Shown here piece by piece: positions 31,420 through 42,477 of a stretch of DNA of 48,562 nt. Location: NCBI GenBank assembly GCA_030595185.1, contig JAUVDT010000005.1:1-48562 (forward strand), written 5' to 3'. Source of the DNA: Gammaproteobacteria bacterium (lineage in GTDB: Bacteria; Pseudomonadota; Gammaproteobacteria; SZUA-229). The notes beneath the pieces are model-generated. The model had not been told where the DNA came from and did not search any database. It saw only the letters and a program-made list of their open reading frames with translations. A program made the position numbers and the translations under genes. Within the stretch, counting starts at the first letter, position 1. Every line of letters begins with the position of its first letter.

Positions 31420-33207
31420 TTATTCAGCAGTTTCTGTCTGGACTTTGCGTAAACGGATATTCAACTCTTTTAACTGTTCGTTTGAAACTGCTGACGGCGC
31501 ATCAGTTAACAAACAAGCCGCAGTCTGCGTTTTAGGGAAAGTCATAACATCACGGATCGATTGTGCACCCGTCATTAACATGACTAAACGATCTAAACCA
31601 AAGGCCAGGCCACCATGTGGAGGACAGCCGTATTTCAGTGCGTTTAACAGGAAGCCAAACTTCTCTTCTTGCTCTGCTTCATCAATACCTAAAATTTCGA
31701 ATGCCGCTTGCTGCATATCACTATTGTGAATACGCATTGAACCGCCACCTAACTCAGTACCGTTTAGCACCATGTCGTAAGCGCGTGATATTGCTTTACC
31801 TGGGTTTGCTTTTAATGCGTCAACATCATCAGAAACTGGTGCAGTGAATGGGTGATGCAATGCACTCCAGCGTTTATTACGCTCATCCCATTCAAACATT
31901 GGGAAATCAACAACCCATAATGGTTTCCACTCGTTTGAAGCCAGTCCACGGTCATGACCCAACTTAACGCGTAACGCACCGATAGATTCGTTAACAACGG
32001 TTGTGCTACCCGCGCCAAAGAACAACATGTCGCCAGTTTCAACGTCACAGCGTTTTATAATTTCTTCTAATGCTTCGTCTGGTAAAAACTTAACGATAGG
32101 TGATTGCAGACCTTCACGGCCAGCAGTTACGTCATTAACTTTAATGTAAGCCAGACCTTTAGCACCATAACGGCCAACATAAGCGGTCAGTTCATCAATT
32201 TCTTTACGACTTAAATCAGCACCTTTTGGTAGTTTCAGTACAACAACACGACCATTTTCATCGTTTGCAGGGCCAGAGAATACTTTGAAATCAACATCTT
32301 TCATGATGTCGTTTACATCAACCAGTTCCATGTCGATACGTAAGTCAGGCTTATCTGAACCGTAACGCAGCATCGCTTCTTCGTGCGTCATGCGAGGGAA
32401 TGGGTTTGGTAATGCCACTTCCAACACGTTCGCAAACAAATCACGAATCATGTTTTCAGTGATCGCCATGATCTCTTCTTCGTCTACGAAGCTCAGTTCC
32501 ATATCCAGCTGAGTGAACTCTGGCTGACGGTCTGCACGTAAATCTTCATCGCGGAAACAACGCACCATCTGGTAATAACGGTCCATACCAGCAACCATTA
32601 ATAGCTGCTTAAAAATTTGTGGTGATTGTGGCAACGCAAAGAAACTGCCTTGATGAGTACGGCTCGGCACTAAGTAATCACGCGCACCTTCTGGCGTCGC
32701 TTTGGTTAGCATTGGCGTTTCTAAATCTAAAAAGTCCTTATTATCAAGATAATCACGCAATGTACGAGTGACTTCGCTACGCAGTTTAATGCGCTTTAAC
32801 ATTTCAGGGCGACGCAAATCCAGATAACGGTATTTCAAACGGTTATCTTCGTTTATATCGTCATCATCAATCATAAACGGTGGTGTTTCAGAAGCATTCA
32901 ATACCACTAATTTAGTGACATAAACTTCGATTTTACCAGTACGCAAATTACTATTTACCGTGCCTTCAGGACGCGCGCGCACTTTACCAATGACTTGCAG
33001 TACGAATTCATTACGAATAGCTTCTGCCTGTAAAAACATTTCCGGGTCGTCATCAGGGTTAAAAACGACCTGTACCAGACCTTCACGATCACGTAAATCA
33101 ACAAAGATAACACCGCCGTGATCACGACGACGATTGGCCCAACCACAAAGCGTTACTTCTTGGTCTAATAATGTTTCGTCAACAACACCGCAATAATGGC
33201 TGCGCAT
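31420..33207 (-). CDS. aspS: Aspartate-tRNA ligase
   Basis: [49 protein letters not shown]; class II motif 3 [15 protein letters not shown]. Confidence 0.97.
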   Translation of the reverse strand: MRSHYCGVVDETLLDQEVTLCGWANRRRDHGGVIFVDLRDREGLVQVVFNPDDDPEMFLQAEAIRNEFVLQVIGKVRARPEGTVNSNLRTGKIEVYVTKLVVLNASETPPFMIDDDDINEDNRLKYRYLDLRRPEMLKRIKLRSEVTRTLRDYLDNKDFLDLETPMLTKATPEGARDYLVPSRTHQGSFFALPQSPQIFKQLLMVAGMDRYYQMVRCFRDEDLRADRQPEFTQLDMELSFVDEEEIMAITENMIRDLFANVLEVALPNPFPRMTHEEAMLRYGSDKPDLRIDMELVDVNDIMKDVDFKVFSGPANDENGRVVVLKLPKGADLSRKEIDELTAYVGRYGAKGLAYIKVNDVTAGREGLQSPIVKFLPDEALEEIIKRCDVETGDMLFFGAGSTTVVNESIGALRVKLGHDRGLASNEWKPLWVVDFPMFEWDERNKRWSALHHPFTAPVSDDVDALKANPGKAISRAYDMVLNGTELGGGSMRIHNSDMQQAAFEILGIDEAEQEEKFGFLLNALKYGCPPHGGLAFGLDRLVMLMTGAQSIRDVMTFPKTQTAACLLTDAPSAVSNEQLKELNIRLRKVQTETAE

Positions 33208-33392
33208 AGGTAAAGTCCTGAATAAATGATGAATGCAAGGGCGGTGATGATACTGGTTCGACCGCCACTTCTCAACTGCAAAGGCCGCTGGAATGCGATA
33301 AATTTCCGAATCTTAGGGCTAAAATGATGAAAAGTCCCCGATTTAACAAAAACATGTGATTAATCTGCCGATTTACTATAAATTCATGCCCC

Positions 33393-34259
33393 ATGAAGAC
33401 ACAAATAACTGAATTGGCAACAAAATCCATATTAATTACCGGCTGCTCATCGGGCATCGGTTTATGCGTTGCAAAGAACCTTAAAACGAGAGGTTATCGA
33501 GTCTTTGCTACAGCCCGCTCTAATGATGATGTTGCGATGCTAAAAGAAGAAGGTTTTGAAGCTTTTCAGCTCGACTTAACCGATTCAAACAGTATTAACC
33601 TGGCGGTTGATAAAGTTCTGTCACTAACCGGTAATCACCTTGATGCATTATTTAATAACGGTGCGTATGGTTTACCCGGCGCAGTTGAAGACCTCTCTCG
33701 CGAGGCATTACGGGTTCAATTCGAAACCAATGTTTTTGGCTGGATAGAATTAACCAATAGAATCATTCCTGTTATGCGCCAACAAGATTATGGCCGCATC
33801 ATCATGAACAGTTCGGTACTCGGCTTTGCAGCTATGGCGTATCGAGGCGCATACAATGCCAGCAAATTTGCGATCGAGGGGTTTAGCGATACATTACGGA
33901 TTGAATTAAAAGACACAGCTATTCAAGTAAGTCTTATCGAACCCGGTCCGATAAGCAGCCATTTTAGAAAAAATGCAAAAAAAGCTTTTGATGAGTTTAT
34001 TGATGCGGAAAACAGCCCGCATAAAAAACAATATGAGGCAATGGAACGTCGGCTTAACAAGCCTGGCCCAGCCGCTCCTTTTACGCTACCACCAGAAGCC
34101 GTATTAAAGCGCGTGATTCATGCATTGGAATCAAAAAAAGCAAAAGCGAGATACTACGTAACGTTTCCAACCTACTTGTTCGGCTATCTGAAACGTTTTT
34201 TAAGTACTCGCTTAATGGATAAATTATTATCTAAAGCCGGAGGAGATGGTGAACGATAA
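33393..34259 (+). CDS. Classical short-chain dehydrogenase/reductase
   Basis: ILITGCSSGIGLCVAKNL (TGxxxGIG), NNGAYG, YNASK catalytic motif. Confidence 0.92.
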   Translation: MKTQITELATKSILITGCSSGIGLCVAKNLKTRGYRVFATARSNDDVAMLKEEGFEAFQLDLTDSNSINLAVDKVLSLTGNHLDALFNNGAYGLPGAVEDLSREALRVQFETNVFGWIELTNRIIPVMRQQDYGRIIMNSSVLGFAAMAYRGAYNASKFAIEGFSDTLRIELKDTAIQVSLIEPGPISSHFRKNAKKAFDEFIDAENSPHKKQYEAMERRLNKPGPAAPFTLPPEAVLKRVIHALESKKAKARYYVTFPTYLFGYLKRFLSTRLMDKLLSKAGGDGER

Positions 34260-34262
34260 AGA

Positions 34263-35591
34263 TTAATCCCAACTTAAATTAAAAAATGTTGGGAATGGTT
34301 TCCCATCATAATCAATATCGCCGTTAGCTTTTATATTTGTACGTAAAACAACCTGCCTAACCATTTCCGGCATCATTTCCATGCCGACATATTTCCCCAT
34401 ACACTCATGTGAGCCGTAACCAAAAATAAAGTTATGATAAAAGGTTCTATCAGGATTAAATTCATCAGGATCATCGTAAGCGTACTTATCGAACATTGCT
34501 GATTGGGTTGCAATTAAAACGTAAGTACCCGAATCAATAGTTGTTTCATGATCACGGCCTTTTGCAATGGTATATTTTTCACCCGCCTGCCTGAAAACAA
34601 ACGGACTGATCGGAACATAACGCAATGTTTCCCAAACAATATTATCAAAATCACTTGTGTCTTCTAATTGCGCAGCCTCTTTTGCTTTGTTCAAAAGATC
34701 ACTGTCTTGCAAAATCATTTCAATCGATTGCGCTACCGCCTGAGATGTTGTCTCGATGGCACCCACCAATAAACCACCGGCATTTGTGCCGACTCGCTGC
34801 AGACCAAAATCCAGTTGATCAGGATATGAAGCACGTAACATTCTCGTCACTATGTTATCGGTCAGTTTCTCAACTTTTCGTCCCGTTATCCAATAAAACC
34901 CTTTAACTAATAAATTCCACGCAAAAAACAGTTTATTTTTTGCTTCACCTAATTTCACCGATATTGATTTACGAATCATTAAATGAGTAATGTATTTACC
35001 CAGCTCATCCGATGCACGCGCATGTTCTTTAACAATGTAATCAAATTTTTCTTTTGAGTTAAGACTAAACGGCTGATTATGAAACGTATCGTACTGAGTC
35101 CAAAACGACCAGTCTTTTAAAGACTTGGCATCAACACCATCAAGACCAAAGTAATCTTGTACTATTGTTGCTGGTACACCGCGGCAGTAGTCTTCGACAA
35201 TTTCTATACTGCCATTGGCATCATCTAAAATTTTCGCTGCATTTTTAGCCACTAATTTTCTTACTAACGGCAAATCATCACGCGTTAGCATCGCATGCAT
35301 AATCGCTTTTTCTCGATCATGCAACGCATCATCATCATGCGCCATTAAATAATCGGCCATTTTCGGTTTGTATAAACTCACCGTGAATATTTTTGGCAAC
35401 ATCAACGTATCACGCACATCTTCAAACAAAGTGACGATAGTAGCCTCCGGCGTTACTAACACCGGACGTTGTTCGCGCAATTGTTTAAAAAAAGGTAATG
35501 GTTCCGTTTTCATCCAACCATAAACCAGAGGAAACTTTTCTTCCTCTACTGCTGCATCGTAGAGCTGCAAATAATCCTTTATCTCTGACAT
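34263..35591 (-). CDS. Cytochrome P450
   Basis: Haem loop FIFGYGSHECMGKYVG; ExxR in WETLRYVP; I-helix VGAIETTSQAV. Confidence 0.95.
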   Translation of the reverse strand: MSEIKDYLQLYDAAVEEEKFPLVYGWMKTEPLPFFKQLREQRPVLVTPEATIVTLFEDVRDTLMLPKIFTVSLYKPKMADYLMAHDDDALHDREKAIMHAMLTRDDLPLVRKLVAKNAAKILDDANGSIEIVEDYCRGVPATIVQDYFGLDGVDAKSLKDWSFWTQYDTFHNQPFSLNSKEKFDYIVKEHARASDELGKYITHLMIRKSISVKLGEAKNKLFFAWNLLVKGFYWITGRKVEKLTDNIVTRMLRASYPDQLDFGLQRVGTNAGGLLVGAIETTSQAVAQSIEMILQDSDLLNKAKEAAQLEDTSDFDNIVWETLRYVPISPFVFRQAGEKYTIAKGRDHETTIDSGTYVLIATQSAMFDKYAYDDPDEFNPDRTFYHNFIFGYGSHECMGKYVGMEMMPEMVRQVVLRTNIKANGDIDYDGKPFPTFFNLSWD

Positions 35592-35599
35592 TTTATTTC

Positions 35600-37663
35600 C
35601 TATAAGGTCTTAAGATATTCAAGTAATTCAAGCCGCTCTTGTTTGCTCATTCCATCGCTATAATTGTGACCAGTATTATTATTACCTTTCAGGTGTGTTA
35701 AGAACCGACTGCCTTTATAGCCCTGACTCTTTAAGCCAACTTTTTCTGGATCAAATTCTCGACTACCGGTATAAAACTCATCCGGACGGTATTCGCCCTT
35801 ATCGGAATCTGTTTTCTTTTTCTTCGGTAACAATAAATCGTAAAGTGTTGGCACAGAACCATTATGCAAATAAGGCGCAGTTGCCCAGATGCCATTAAGT
35901 GGGCGCGCTTTATAAGACATTAGTGATGCAAAAGGATTAACAGTTGTATCAGGATCATAATCACCACGTTTAACAGATGGTTTAATCGGATTATGGAAAT
36001 ACGATGAGATTAATGTATAGGCCCAATCTGCAAACCGTCTAGGCCACCATTTGTCTGGGTCTGGCGTCGCCACAACATTTGTCGTTGCGACTGTAAGCAA
36101 TGCGGCTACCGGCATTCGTTCTTCCATGTACAAATTGCCAACACCAAGGCTTAGATACTGATCCTGGACAATGCCGCTTCTACCGGTATACACCAATGCA
36201 TTAGTTGCCATTTTACTGTCTGTTTTTACTTTATCTACCGATGTAAAATGCGCAATTATTTTTCGTTCTGGATCAGTTCGATCAATTGTTGCATGACAAG
36301 AAACACAACGTTTTTCATACGATACTTTTCCGCGTTTAATAAGATCAGTATCCAGCTTACCAAGAACATCCTCAGGCCATTGTGGTGATGTCAGGTCTCG
36401 CAAGTGGGTTTCTATACGTTCAAGATTATTTACATTAACCGATGATTCATATTTAACGTGTTTACCAAAAGGAAATTCACCACTGATTAATGCCGACATA
36501 CTAAAGCCATCTTCTTCACGCCAGTCCAAGGTACCGAACACACCAATTACTTCACCAGTGTTTCGACCGATGGGACCTAAGCCCGCATTTGCTGCAATAC
36601 CATTCCACTGCACATAATCGTGTTGCGCAATATCCCAAAGAAAAGGATAACTCACCGGTGCATTAGGGCTATTAAATATTTCGTTTTTCAATTCCACCAT
36701 CTTGCGTGTAGATAAGATTGGTTTTAGCTTTTCTATAATACGATCAAAGTCATTATCTTTTATAACGCCTTCTGGACTGCCTTCTAATACTTTTTCTACA
36801 ACATCAGCAGTTGTAACCGTTAACAAAGCTTTTTCTATTTGCTCTTTGTTTAATACATGCTGTATTGCGCGATTAAATATTCGACCAAAAGCATCGAGTC
36901 TGGCATAGCCATAAGATAAATTACTGTGGTTCATCGTAATGTAATCATGCAGTCTGGCCGCATATTTTTTCATATCTATTTTAACGTCTTCTTCATTACT
37001 GTAATTTCGGCCACCACTTATCATCTGACCAAAACCATTACGACCCAGTACTCTATCAACAAAACGTTTTGACTTTTCTGGGTTAGAAATCGTATCTTGC
37101 ATGGCGAAGGTCAAGTCTTTAACAAAGTTTTCCATATCCGCCATCGCCGGGCCACCATCAATTCTCATGGCAACACCGTTATAATTTATTTGCGCGGTAT
37201 GGCATGCAGCACACGTAAGACCAATATAGTCTTTGCCTTTATAAGTATCTTTAACAAAGCCTAATGCCAAACCATCAGAATTACTGAATGTTGGTTTCAA
37301 TGGGATATAACGATAGGAATCCATATTCTTATTTGATCTAAATAATTCTTGAGACTCTTTTTTCTCAAGCACCATATAAAAATCATAAGGAAGTAAATCA
37401 GTACCCTGTGTGGTGGTATAAAACCACATGCTGTCTTCTGGCTCCCAGCCCTGCCAAGGCACTTCATCGCCCTCTTCATTTATGGCCAATCCAGGGTATA
37501 TTTTATCGAATGAATCACCAAAATGACTTTCTGACATGAGCATTGCGCCCCTATCAGCATCGTCATCCCAGTTCTGAACGGTTTTTACAAACGATGTAAA
37601 GAACCCTAAAGTGATTACGACAACAACAAAAATTTTAAAGAGATTTTTCCATGAAATATCCAT
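35600..37663 (-). CDS. RoxA-like di-haem cytochrome c peroxidase/oxygenase family protein
   Basis: Two CXXCH motifs (LTCAACHTAQI, KRCVSCHATID); RPLNGIWATAPYLHNGSVPTLYDLLLP; N-terminal membrane anchor/signal. Likely ATG at 37663 with GGGAG RBS (track start 37681). Confidence 0.87.
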   Translation of the reverse strand: MDISWKNLFKIFVVVVITLGFFTSFVKTVQNWDDDADRGAMLMSESHFGDSFDKIYPGLAINEEGDEVPWQGWEPEDSMWFYTTTQGTDLLPYDFYMVLEKKESQELFRSNKNMDSYRYIPLKPTFSNSDGLALGFVKDTYKGKDYIGLTCAACHTAQINYNGVAMRIDGGPAMADMENFVKDLTFAMQDTISNPEKSKRFVDRVLGRNGFGQMISGGRNYSNEEDVKIDMKKYAARLHDYITMNHSNLSYGYARLDAFGRIFNRAIQHVLNKEQIEKALLTVTTADVVEKVLEGSPEGVIKDNDFDRIIEKLKPILSTRKMVELKNEIFNSPNAPVSYPFLWDIAQHDYVQWNGIAANAGLGPIGRNTGEVIGVFGTLDWREEDGFSMSALISGEFPFGKHVKYESSVNVNNLERIETHLRDLTSPQWPEDVLGKLDTDLIKRGKVSYEKRCVSCHATIDRTDPERKIIAHFTSVDKVKTDSKMATNALVYTGRSGIVQDQYLSLGVGNLYMEERMPVAALLTVATTNVVATPDPDKWWPRRFADWAYTLISSYFHNPIKPSVKRGDYDPDTTVNPFASLMSYKARPLNGIWATAPYLHNGSVPTLYDLLLPKKKKTDSDKGEYRPDEFYTGSREFDPEKVGLKSQGYKGSRFLTHLKGNNNTGHNYSDGMSKQERLELLEYLKTL

Positions 37664-37900
37664 TACGACTCCCGTATCCAATAATTTATCTTTTATAATT
37701 TGAATAAACTGTTCAGAGTAGCGGATTTATTTGATATTCAGGAAGTAAATGAAAAATGAAACAGTTATATCCCTTAACCAGCAAACCCATTAATCATGAG
37801 TAATGTTAACACTGAAAGATTGATTAAGAAATTAAAACTAAAGACACTTTAAATATTAGTAATTAATTATATAATTAAGAAAAACACACTTTGTACTCAT

Positions 37901-38806
37901 TTAATCGTCGAATAACGATTCAAAAACAGGCTTGCCAGCATCAACTCTCTGCTGCATTTTAAATTGCTGATCAAACTCCAGCTGTTTAGCTTTGAAATAA
38001 TCCTCTTCCTTAACTTCATGTAACTGTCGCGCATAGTTCTCTGTTGCTAAATACCACGACTTAATCATTTCTACTTGATCGGAATGGCGCATATAAGTTG
38101 ATAGCGCCAGAAAATAACGCATTACGTTCCTTTCAATAATTGCCTCTATTCCACCAATGTAATTCAATTCACCCTGGTCATTTAACTTTTGGCTAAAGCC
38201 GACTTTATCGGAACCTATTGTCGACAAATAAACACTAGTGCCCATCCTGCTTGAGAAACTGGTCTGATATGACAAAGACATATGTAAAAGCAACTGTTTA
38301 TCCACTTTCAGTATTTCAAGACGAATCAAATAATCTTCGGTGCCAAAAGGCCCATCCTTAGCTGTTAAATTTAACCTGAAATATTCTTTATCTAAATAAT
38401 CCACTTTAAACTGGTAATGCAATTCAAAAGCATCCTCAGCTGGTTCATAAAACTTTCTGCCCGCGTAAAAACTCAGGCTGGTATTGGGTGATAATGTATA
38501 AGTGCATGCCTTTATATTTAAATGCAAGGTCACAAACCGGCACCACTGTGCAGGCTTTGACAAGTCAGTCGTCAATTGCTGAAAATCATAATGTTTGAGC
38601 GCATATATATCTGCGCTCAAACGATTTTCAGTAACTGTGGATTTAATACTTAAGGGCTGGTTTTGAAGTAATTCAATTTGTTTGTTCTTGATAGAGTGAT
38701 AGGTTGATAGTAATTCTACTTTACGAGTCTCGCTCGCCAGAACAGATGAGCAGAGTAAAAAATATAAAACAATGAAAAAACAATGTTTTTTTATCACGAT
38801 TTCCAC
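37901..38806 (-). CDS. Exported protein of unknown function
   Basis: Signal peptide HCFFIVLYFLLCSSVLASE; no motif recognised with confidence. Confidence 0.75.
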   Translation of the reverse strand: MEIVIKKHCFFIVLYFLLCSSVLASETRKVELLSTYHSIKNKQIELLQNQPLSIKSTVTENRLSADIYALKHYDFQQLTTDLSKPAQWCRFVTLHLNIKACTYTLSPNTSLSFYAGRKFYEPAEDAFELHYQFKVDYLDKEYFRLNLTAKDGPFGTEDYLIRLEILKVDKQLLLHMSLSYQTSFSSRMGTSVYLSTIGSDKVGFSQKLNDQGELNYIGGIEAIIERNVMRYFLALSTYMRHSDQVEMIKSWYLATENYARQLHEVKEEDYFKAKQLEFDQQFKMQQRVDAGKPVFESLFDD

Positions 38807-38823
38807 TCACAACAATATTTATT

Positions 38824-38856
38824 AAAAAAGCGCCCCTTTACAACTCTGGGGCGCAA
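38824..38856 (-). terminator. Rho-independent terminator of clpB
   Basis: GCGCCCC...GGGGCGC stem at 38830-38854, followed on the minus strand by TTTTTTAAT. Confidence 0.8.
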
Positions 38857-38898
38857 ATTTCACCACAAATGCTTATCTCTGAGTAGAGACTATAGTCA

Positions 38899-41526
38899 TT
38901 AAGCCATGCTGACAGGTTCGTCCTTCACAGGTTTAACACTGCGAGTAAAAGTCAGATCTTCCCCATCGATATCAACCGCTATTACGTCGCCTGGCATAAA
39001 TTTGCCTTCCAGTAATTGCTGAGCCAGTGTATTTTCAAGTCGTTGTTGAACAGCACGTTTAAGTGGCCGTGCACCATAAACCGGATCAAACCCAGCCTCA
39101 CCCAACTTATCTAATGCAGTTTCCGTTAACTGCAAATCAATGTCACGTTCAAGTAAACGCTGGCGTAAAATTTCAACCTGAATTCGTGTAATCACGCGAA
39201 TCTGATCCAGACCTAATGGATGGAAAACAACACTTTCATCAACACGGTTAATAAACTCTGGTCTGAAGTGCTGACCTACAATTTCCATTACAGCAGCTTT
39301 CATCTTTTCATAGTCCAGGCCGTCATTATCTTTGGCACTCGACATTTCCTGGATCTGTTGTGAACCCAGATTAGATGTCATGATAATAACTGTGTTTCTG
39401 AAATCGACCGTACGACCATGACCATCAGTTAGACGACCATCATCCAGTACCTGTAATAAAATATTAAAGACATCTGGGTGCGCTTTTTCGACTTCATCCA
39501 GCAAAATAACGGAATAAGGTTTACGGCGCACTGCCTCCGTTAAATAACCACCTTCTTCATAACCCACGTATCCAGGAGGCGCACCAACCAATCGAGCCAC
39601 AGAATGTTTTTCCATGAACTCAGACATATCAATACGTACCATTGCATCTTCACTATCAAACATGAATTCAGCCAGTGCTTTGGTTAATTCTGTTTTACCA
39701 ACACCGGTTGGGCCTAAAAATAGAAATGAACCATTGGGGCGATTAGGATCAGACAAGCCTGCTCGTGAACGACGAATCGCGTTAGAAACTGCCGACACCG
39801 CTTCACTTTGCCCAACAACTCTTTCGCCTAATTCTTCTTCCATGCGTAATAGTTTTTCACGATCGCCTTCCATCATTTTACTAACTGGGATACCTGTCCA
39901 TTTAGAAACAATATCTGCAATTTCTTCATCGGATACTTTATTACGCAGCAAACTCATTTCCTGCATTTCGGCCTGGGATGCCATATCCAGTTTCTTTTCT
40001 AATTCGGGTATACGGCCATATTGTAATTCTGACATACGAGCTAAATCATTCGCACGTTTTGCGGTATCCATTTCCATACGCGCGCGCTCAAGCTCTTCTT
40101 TAATATGCGCAGTACCTTGTAACGCCGCCTTTTCTGCTTGCCATACTTCTACATATTCTGAAAATTCTTTTTCTAACTCTTTTAATTCATCTTCAAGATT
40201 CGACAAACGTTTTTTAGTAGCTTCATCGGTATCTTTTTTCAAGGCTTCACGTTCAATTTTTAATTGAATCATTCGACGCTCTAATCGATCCATTACTTCT
40301 GGTTTAGAATCAATTTCCATACGAATTTTACTGGCCGCTTCATCAATCAAGTTAATGGCTTTATCAGGCAATTGTCTGTCTGTAATATAACGATGAGATA
40401 ATGTCGCCGCAGCCACAATAGCAGGGTCACTAATATCAACACCGTGATGAATTTCGTAACGCTCTTTTAAACCACGTAAAATAGCAATGGTATCTTCAAC
40501 GTTAGGCTCTTCCACCAAAACTTTTTGAAAGCGACGCTCCAATGCAGGGTCTTTTTCAATATTTTGACGGTACTCATCTAAAGTTGTGGCACCAACACAA
40601 TGTAATTCGCCACGTGCTAAAGCAGGCTTTAACATATTACCCGCATCCATCGCGCCTTCTGCTTTACCAGCACCCACCATGGTATGAATTTCGTCGATAA
40701 ATAAAATAACCTGGCCTTCCTGTTTTGAAAGGTCATTTAAAACAGCTTTTAGACGTTCTTCGAATTCACCACGAAATTTTGCGCCTGCAATTAATGCACC
40801 CATGTCTAAAGAAAGAACACGTTTGTTTTTTAAACCCTCAGGCACTTCGCCGTTAATAATACGTTGAGCAAGCCCTTCAACGATTGCTGTTTTACCAACA
40901 CCCGGTTCACCAATTAGCACAGGATTATTTTTAGTACGACGTTGCAAAACTTGAATAGTACGGCGTATTTCTTCATCGCGACCAATAACAGGGTCTAACT
41001 TACCTTGCTCAGCGCGTTCGGTTAAGTCTATGGTATATTTTTCCAGCGCTTGGCGCTGCTCTTCTGCATTGGGATCATCAACCTTCTGACCACCACGAAT
41101 TTTTTCGATAGCATCTTCAACAGTTTTTTGTTGTGCGCCTGCTTTAGTCAATATTTCGCCAACGGCATTTTTCAATTCTAAAACAGCAAGTATAAAAATC
41201 TCGCTGGAGATATAATCATCTTTACGTTTTTGTGCCATTTTATCGCAAACGTTTAACACTTTAGCCAGATCATTCGACAGGTGCACATCACCTTGTGAAC
41301 CTTCAACTTGCGGCAATCGATCTAACTCTTCATCTAAACCCGAGCGCACCGAATTGGCATTAACATTTGAAAGCGTCAGCAAATGACGTACCGTGCCACC
41401 ATCTTGATCTAAGAGAGCTAATAATAAATGACAGGGTTCGATAAATTGATGATCACGGCCGATAGCTAATGACTGTGCATCACTGATCGCGGTTTGAAAT
41501 TTACTGGTTAAACGATCCATTCTCAT
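38899..41526 (-). CDS. clpB: ATP-dependent disaggregase ClpB
   Basis: [21 protein letters not shown]; two Walker A motifs ([30 protein letters not shown]); middle coiled-coil domain. Confidence 0.98.
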   Translation of the reverse strand: MRMDRLTSKFQTAISDAQSLAIGRDHQFIEPCHLLLALLDQDGGTVRHLLTLSNVNANSVRSGLDEELDRLPQVEGSQGDVHLSNDLAKVLNVCDKMAQKRKDDYISSEIFILAVLELKNAVGEILTKAGAQQKTVEDAIEKIRGGQKVDDPNAEEQRQALEKYTIDLTERAEQGKLDPVIGRDEEIRRTIQVLQRRTKNNPVLIGEPGVGKTAIVEGLAQRIINGEVPEGLKNKRVLSLDMGALIAGAKFRGEFEERLKAVLNDLSKQEGQVILFIDEIHTMVGAGKAEGAMDAGNMLKPALARGELHCVGATTLDEYRQNIEKDPALERRFQKVLVEEPNVEDTIAILRGLKERYEIHHGVDISDPAIVAAATLSHRYITDRQLPDKAINLIDEAASKIRMEIDSKPEVMDRLERRMIQLKIEREALKKDTDEATKKRLSNLEDELKELEKEFSEYVEVWQAEKAALQGTAHIKEELERARMEMDTAKRANDLARMSELQYGRIPELEKKLDMASQAEMQEMSLLRNKVSDEEIADIVSKWTGIPVSKMMEGDREKLLRMEEELGERVVGQSEAVSAVSNAIRRSRAGLSDPNRPNGSFLFLGPTGVGKTELTKALAEFMFDSEDAMVRIDMSEFMEKHSVARLVGAPPGYVGYEEGGYLTEAVRRKPYSVILLDEVEKAHPDVFNILLQVLDDGRLTDGHGRTVDFRNTVIIMTSNLGSQQIQEMSSAKDNDGLDYEKMKAAVMEIVGQHFRPEFINRVDESVVFHPLGLDQIRVITRIQVEILRQRLLERDIDLQLTETALDKLGEAGFDPVYGARPLKRAVQQRLENTLAQQLLEGKFMPGDVIAVDIDGEDLTFTRSVKPVKDEPVSMA

Positions 41527-41565
41527 GCGAATGTCTCCGTAGTAATTAATTTAAGATTAGCTTAA

Positions 41566-41593
41566 AAATACGGGCAATATTCTATTTTTCAAG
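41566..41593 (-). promoter_or_regulatory. Candidate sigma-32 (heat shock) promoter of clpB
   Basis: Minus strand CTTGAAA-N12-CCCGTATTT, close to the CTTGAAA / CCCCATNT consensus, ~40-70 nt upstream of the clpB ATG. Confidence 0.7.
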
Positions 41594-41680
41594 GGCAAGC
41601 GTTAAGAAAGCTTTAAGCGCTTGATTTCGATCAAAGTTACCTTTTGTCGCCAATCATCCTGAAACGGTCGTTAGAGTCAA

Positions 41681-41914
41681 AAAATATTTACCGCAAATGA
41701 ACGCGAATACACGCAAAAAAATCAAAACCTCTTTTATAATAAAAAATGCCGTCATTCCAGCGTGCTTTTAGCTGGAATCTAACACCTTTAGTTTTTAAGT
41801 CATTGGATTCCGGTTAAAACACCACCGGAATGACAAACTCTTTATTTTGTATAAATAAACCTAAAGTCTTTTGACTTTTTTGCGTGTATTCGCGTTCATT
41901 TGCGGTAAAAAATA
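41681..41914. repeat. MITE-like element copy 1, long terminal inverted repeats
   Basis: Left TTTACCGCAAATGAACGCGAATACACGCAAAAAAATCAAAA is the inverse of right TTTTGACTTTTTTGCGTGTATTCGCGTTCATTTGCGGTAAA; related copy at 45727-45983. Confidence 0.85.
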
Positions 41915-41969
41915 ATCTTTTAAATACCTGCTCTGTATTAGTCGTGTCTTTTTTTCAATCAGTTACAAA

Positions 41970-42476
41970 CTATTTTTTATAAATTTTTCGTTGAAATAGG
42001 TCAGTACGACGGCTCACTAAACGATCTAAAAACAACATACCATCAAGGTGATCGATTTCGTGTTGAATCGCTCGCGCTTCATAACCGTGTGTTTCAAATT
42101 CAGTCCACTGCGCATCCAGACCCTGAAAACGAATTTTAATTTTTTCAGCACGAATGACATTACCGGTAAAATCAGGAACAGACAAACAACCTTCCCGACC
42201 CTTTTCCATGCCTTCCCATTTAGTGATTTCAGGGTTGATCATTAATAAATAACCGTGATTATCAACCGGCTTTTTCAAACCCGATACATCAACAATTGCC
42301 AGTCGTTTTGCACAACCAACTTGAGGCGCTGCAATACCAACAGCTCCTGGGCCTGCCATGCGAGTTTCTTCAAGGTCTGTTACAAAATCCTTTAACTCTT
42401 GATCAAATAACTCAACTTCTTGCGATTCTTGTTTTAGTCTGTCATCGGGGTAATGAATAATTTCAAGAACAGTCAT
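41970..42476 (-). CDS. def: Peptide deformylase
   Basis: MTVLEIIHYPDDRLKQ; GIAAPQVG, EGCLSVP, QHEIDHLDG; track start 42506 is upstream of this ATG. Confidence 0.96.
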   Translation of the reverse strand: MTVLEIIHYPDDRLKQESQEVELFDQELKDFVTDLEETRMAGPGAVGIAAPQVGCAKRLAIVDVSGLKKPVDNHGYLLMINPEITKWEGMEKGREGCLSVPDFTGNVIRAEKIKIRFQGLDAQWTEFETHGYEARAIQHEIDHLDGMLFLDRLVSRRTDLFQRKIYKK

Positions 42477-42477
42477 A

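Noticed and set aside
31331-31729. 132 aa plus-strand ORF
   Set aside because: Overlaps the hairpin repeat and is antisense to aspS; no support
39614-40267. 217 aa plus-strand ORF
   Set aside because: Antisense to highly conserved clpB; Ser-rich composition typical of shadow ORFs
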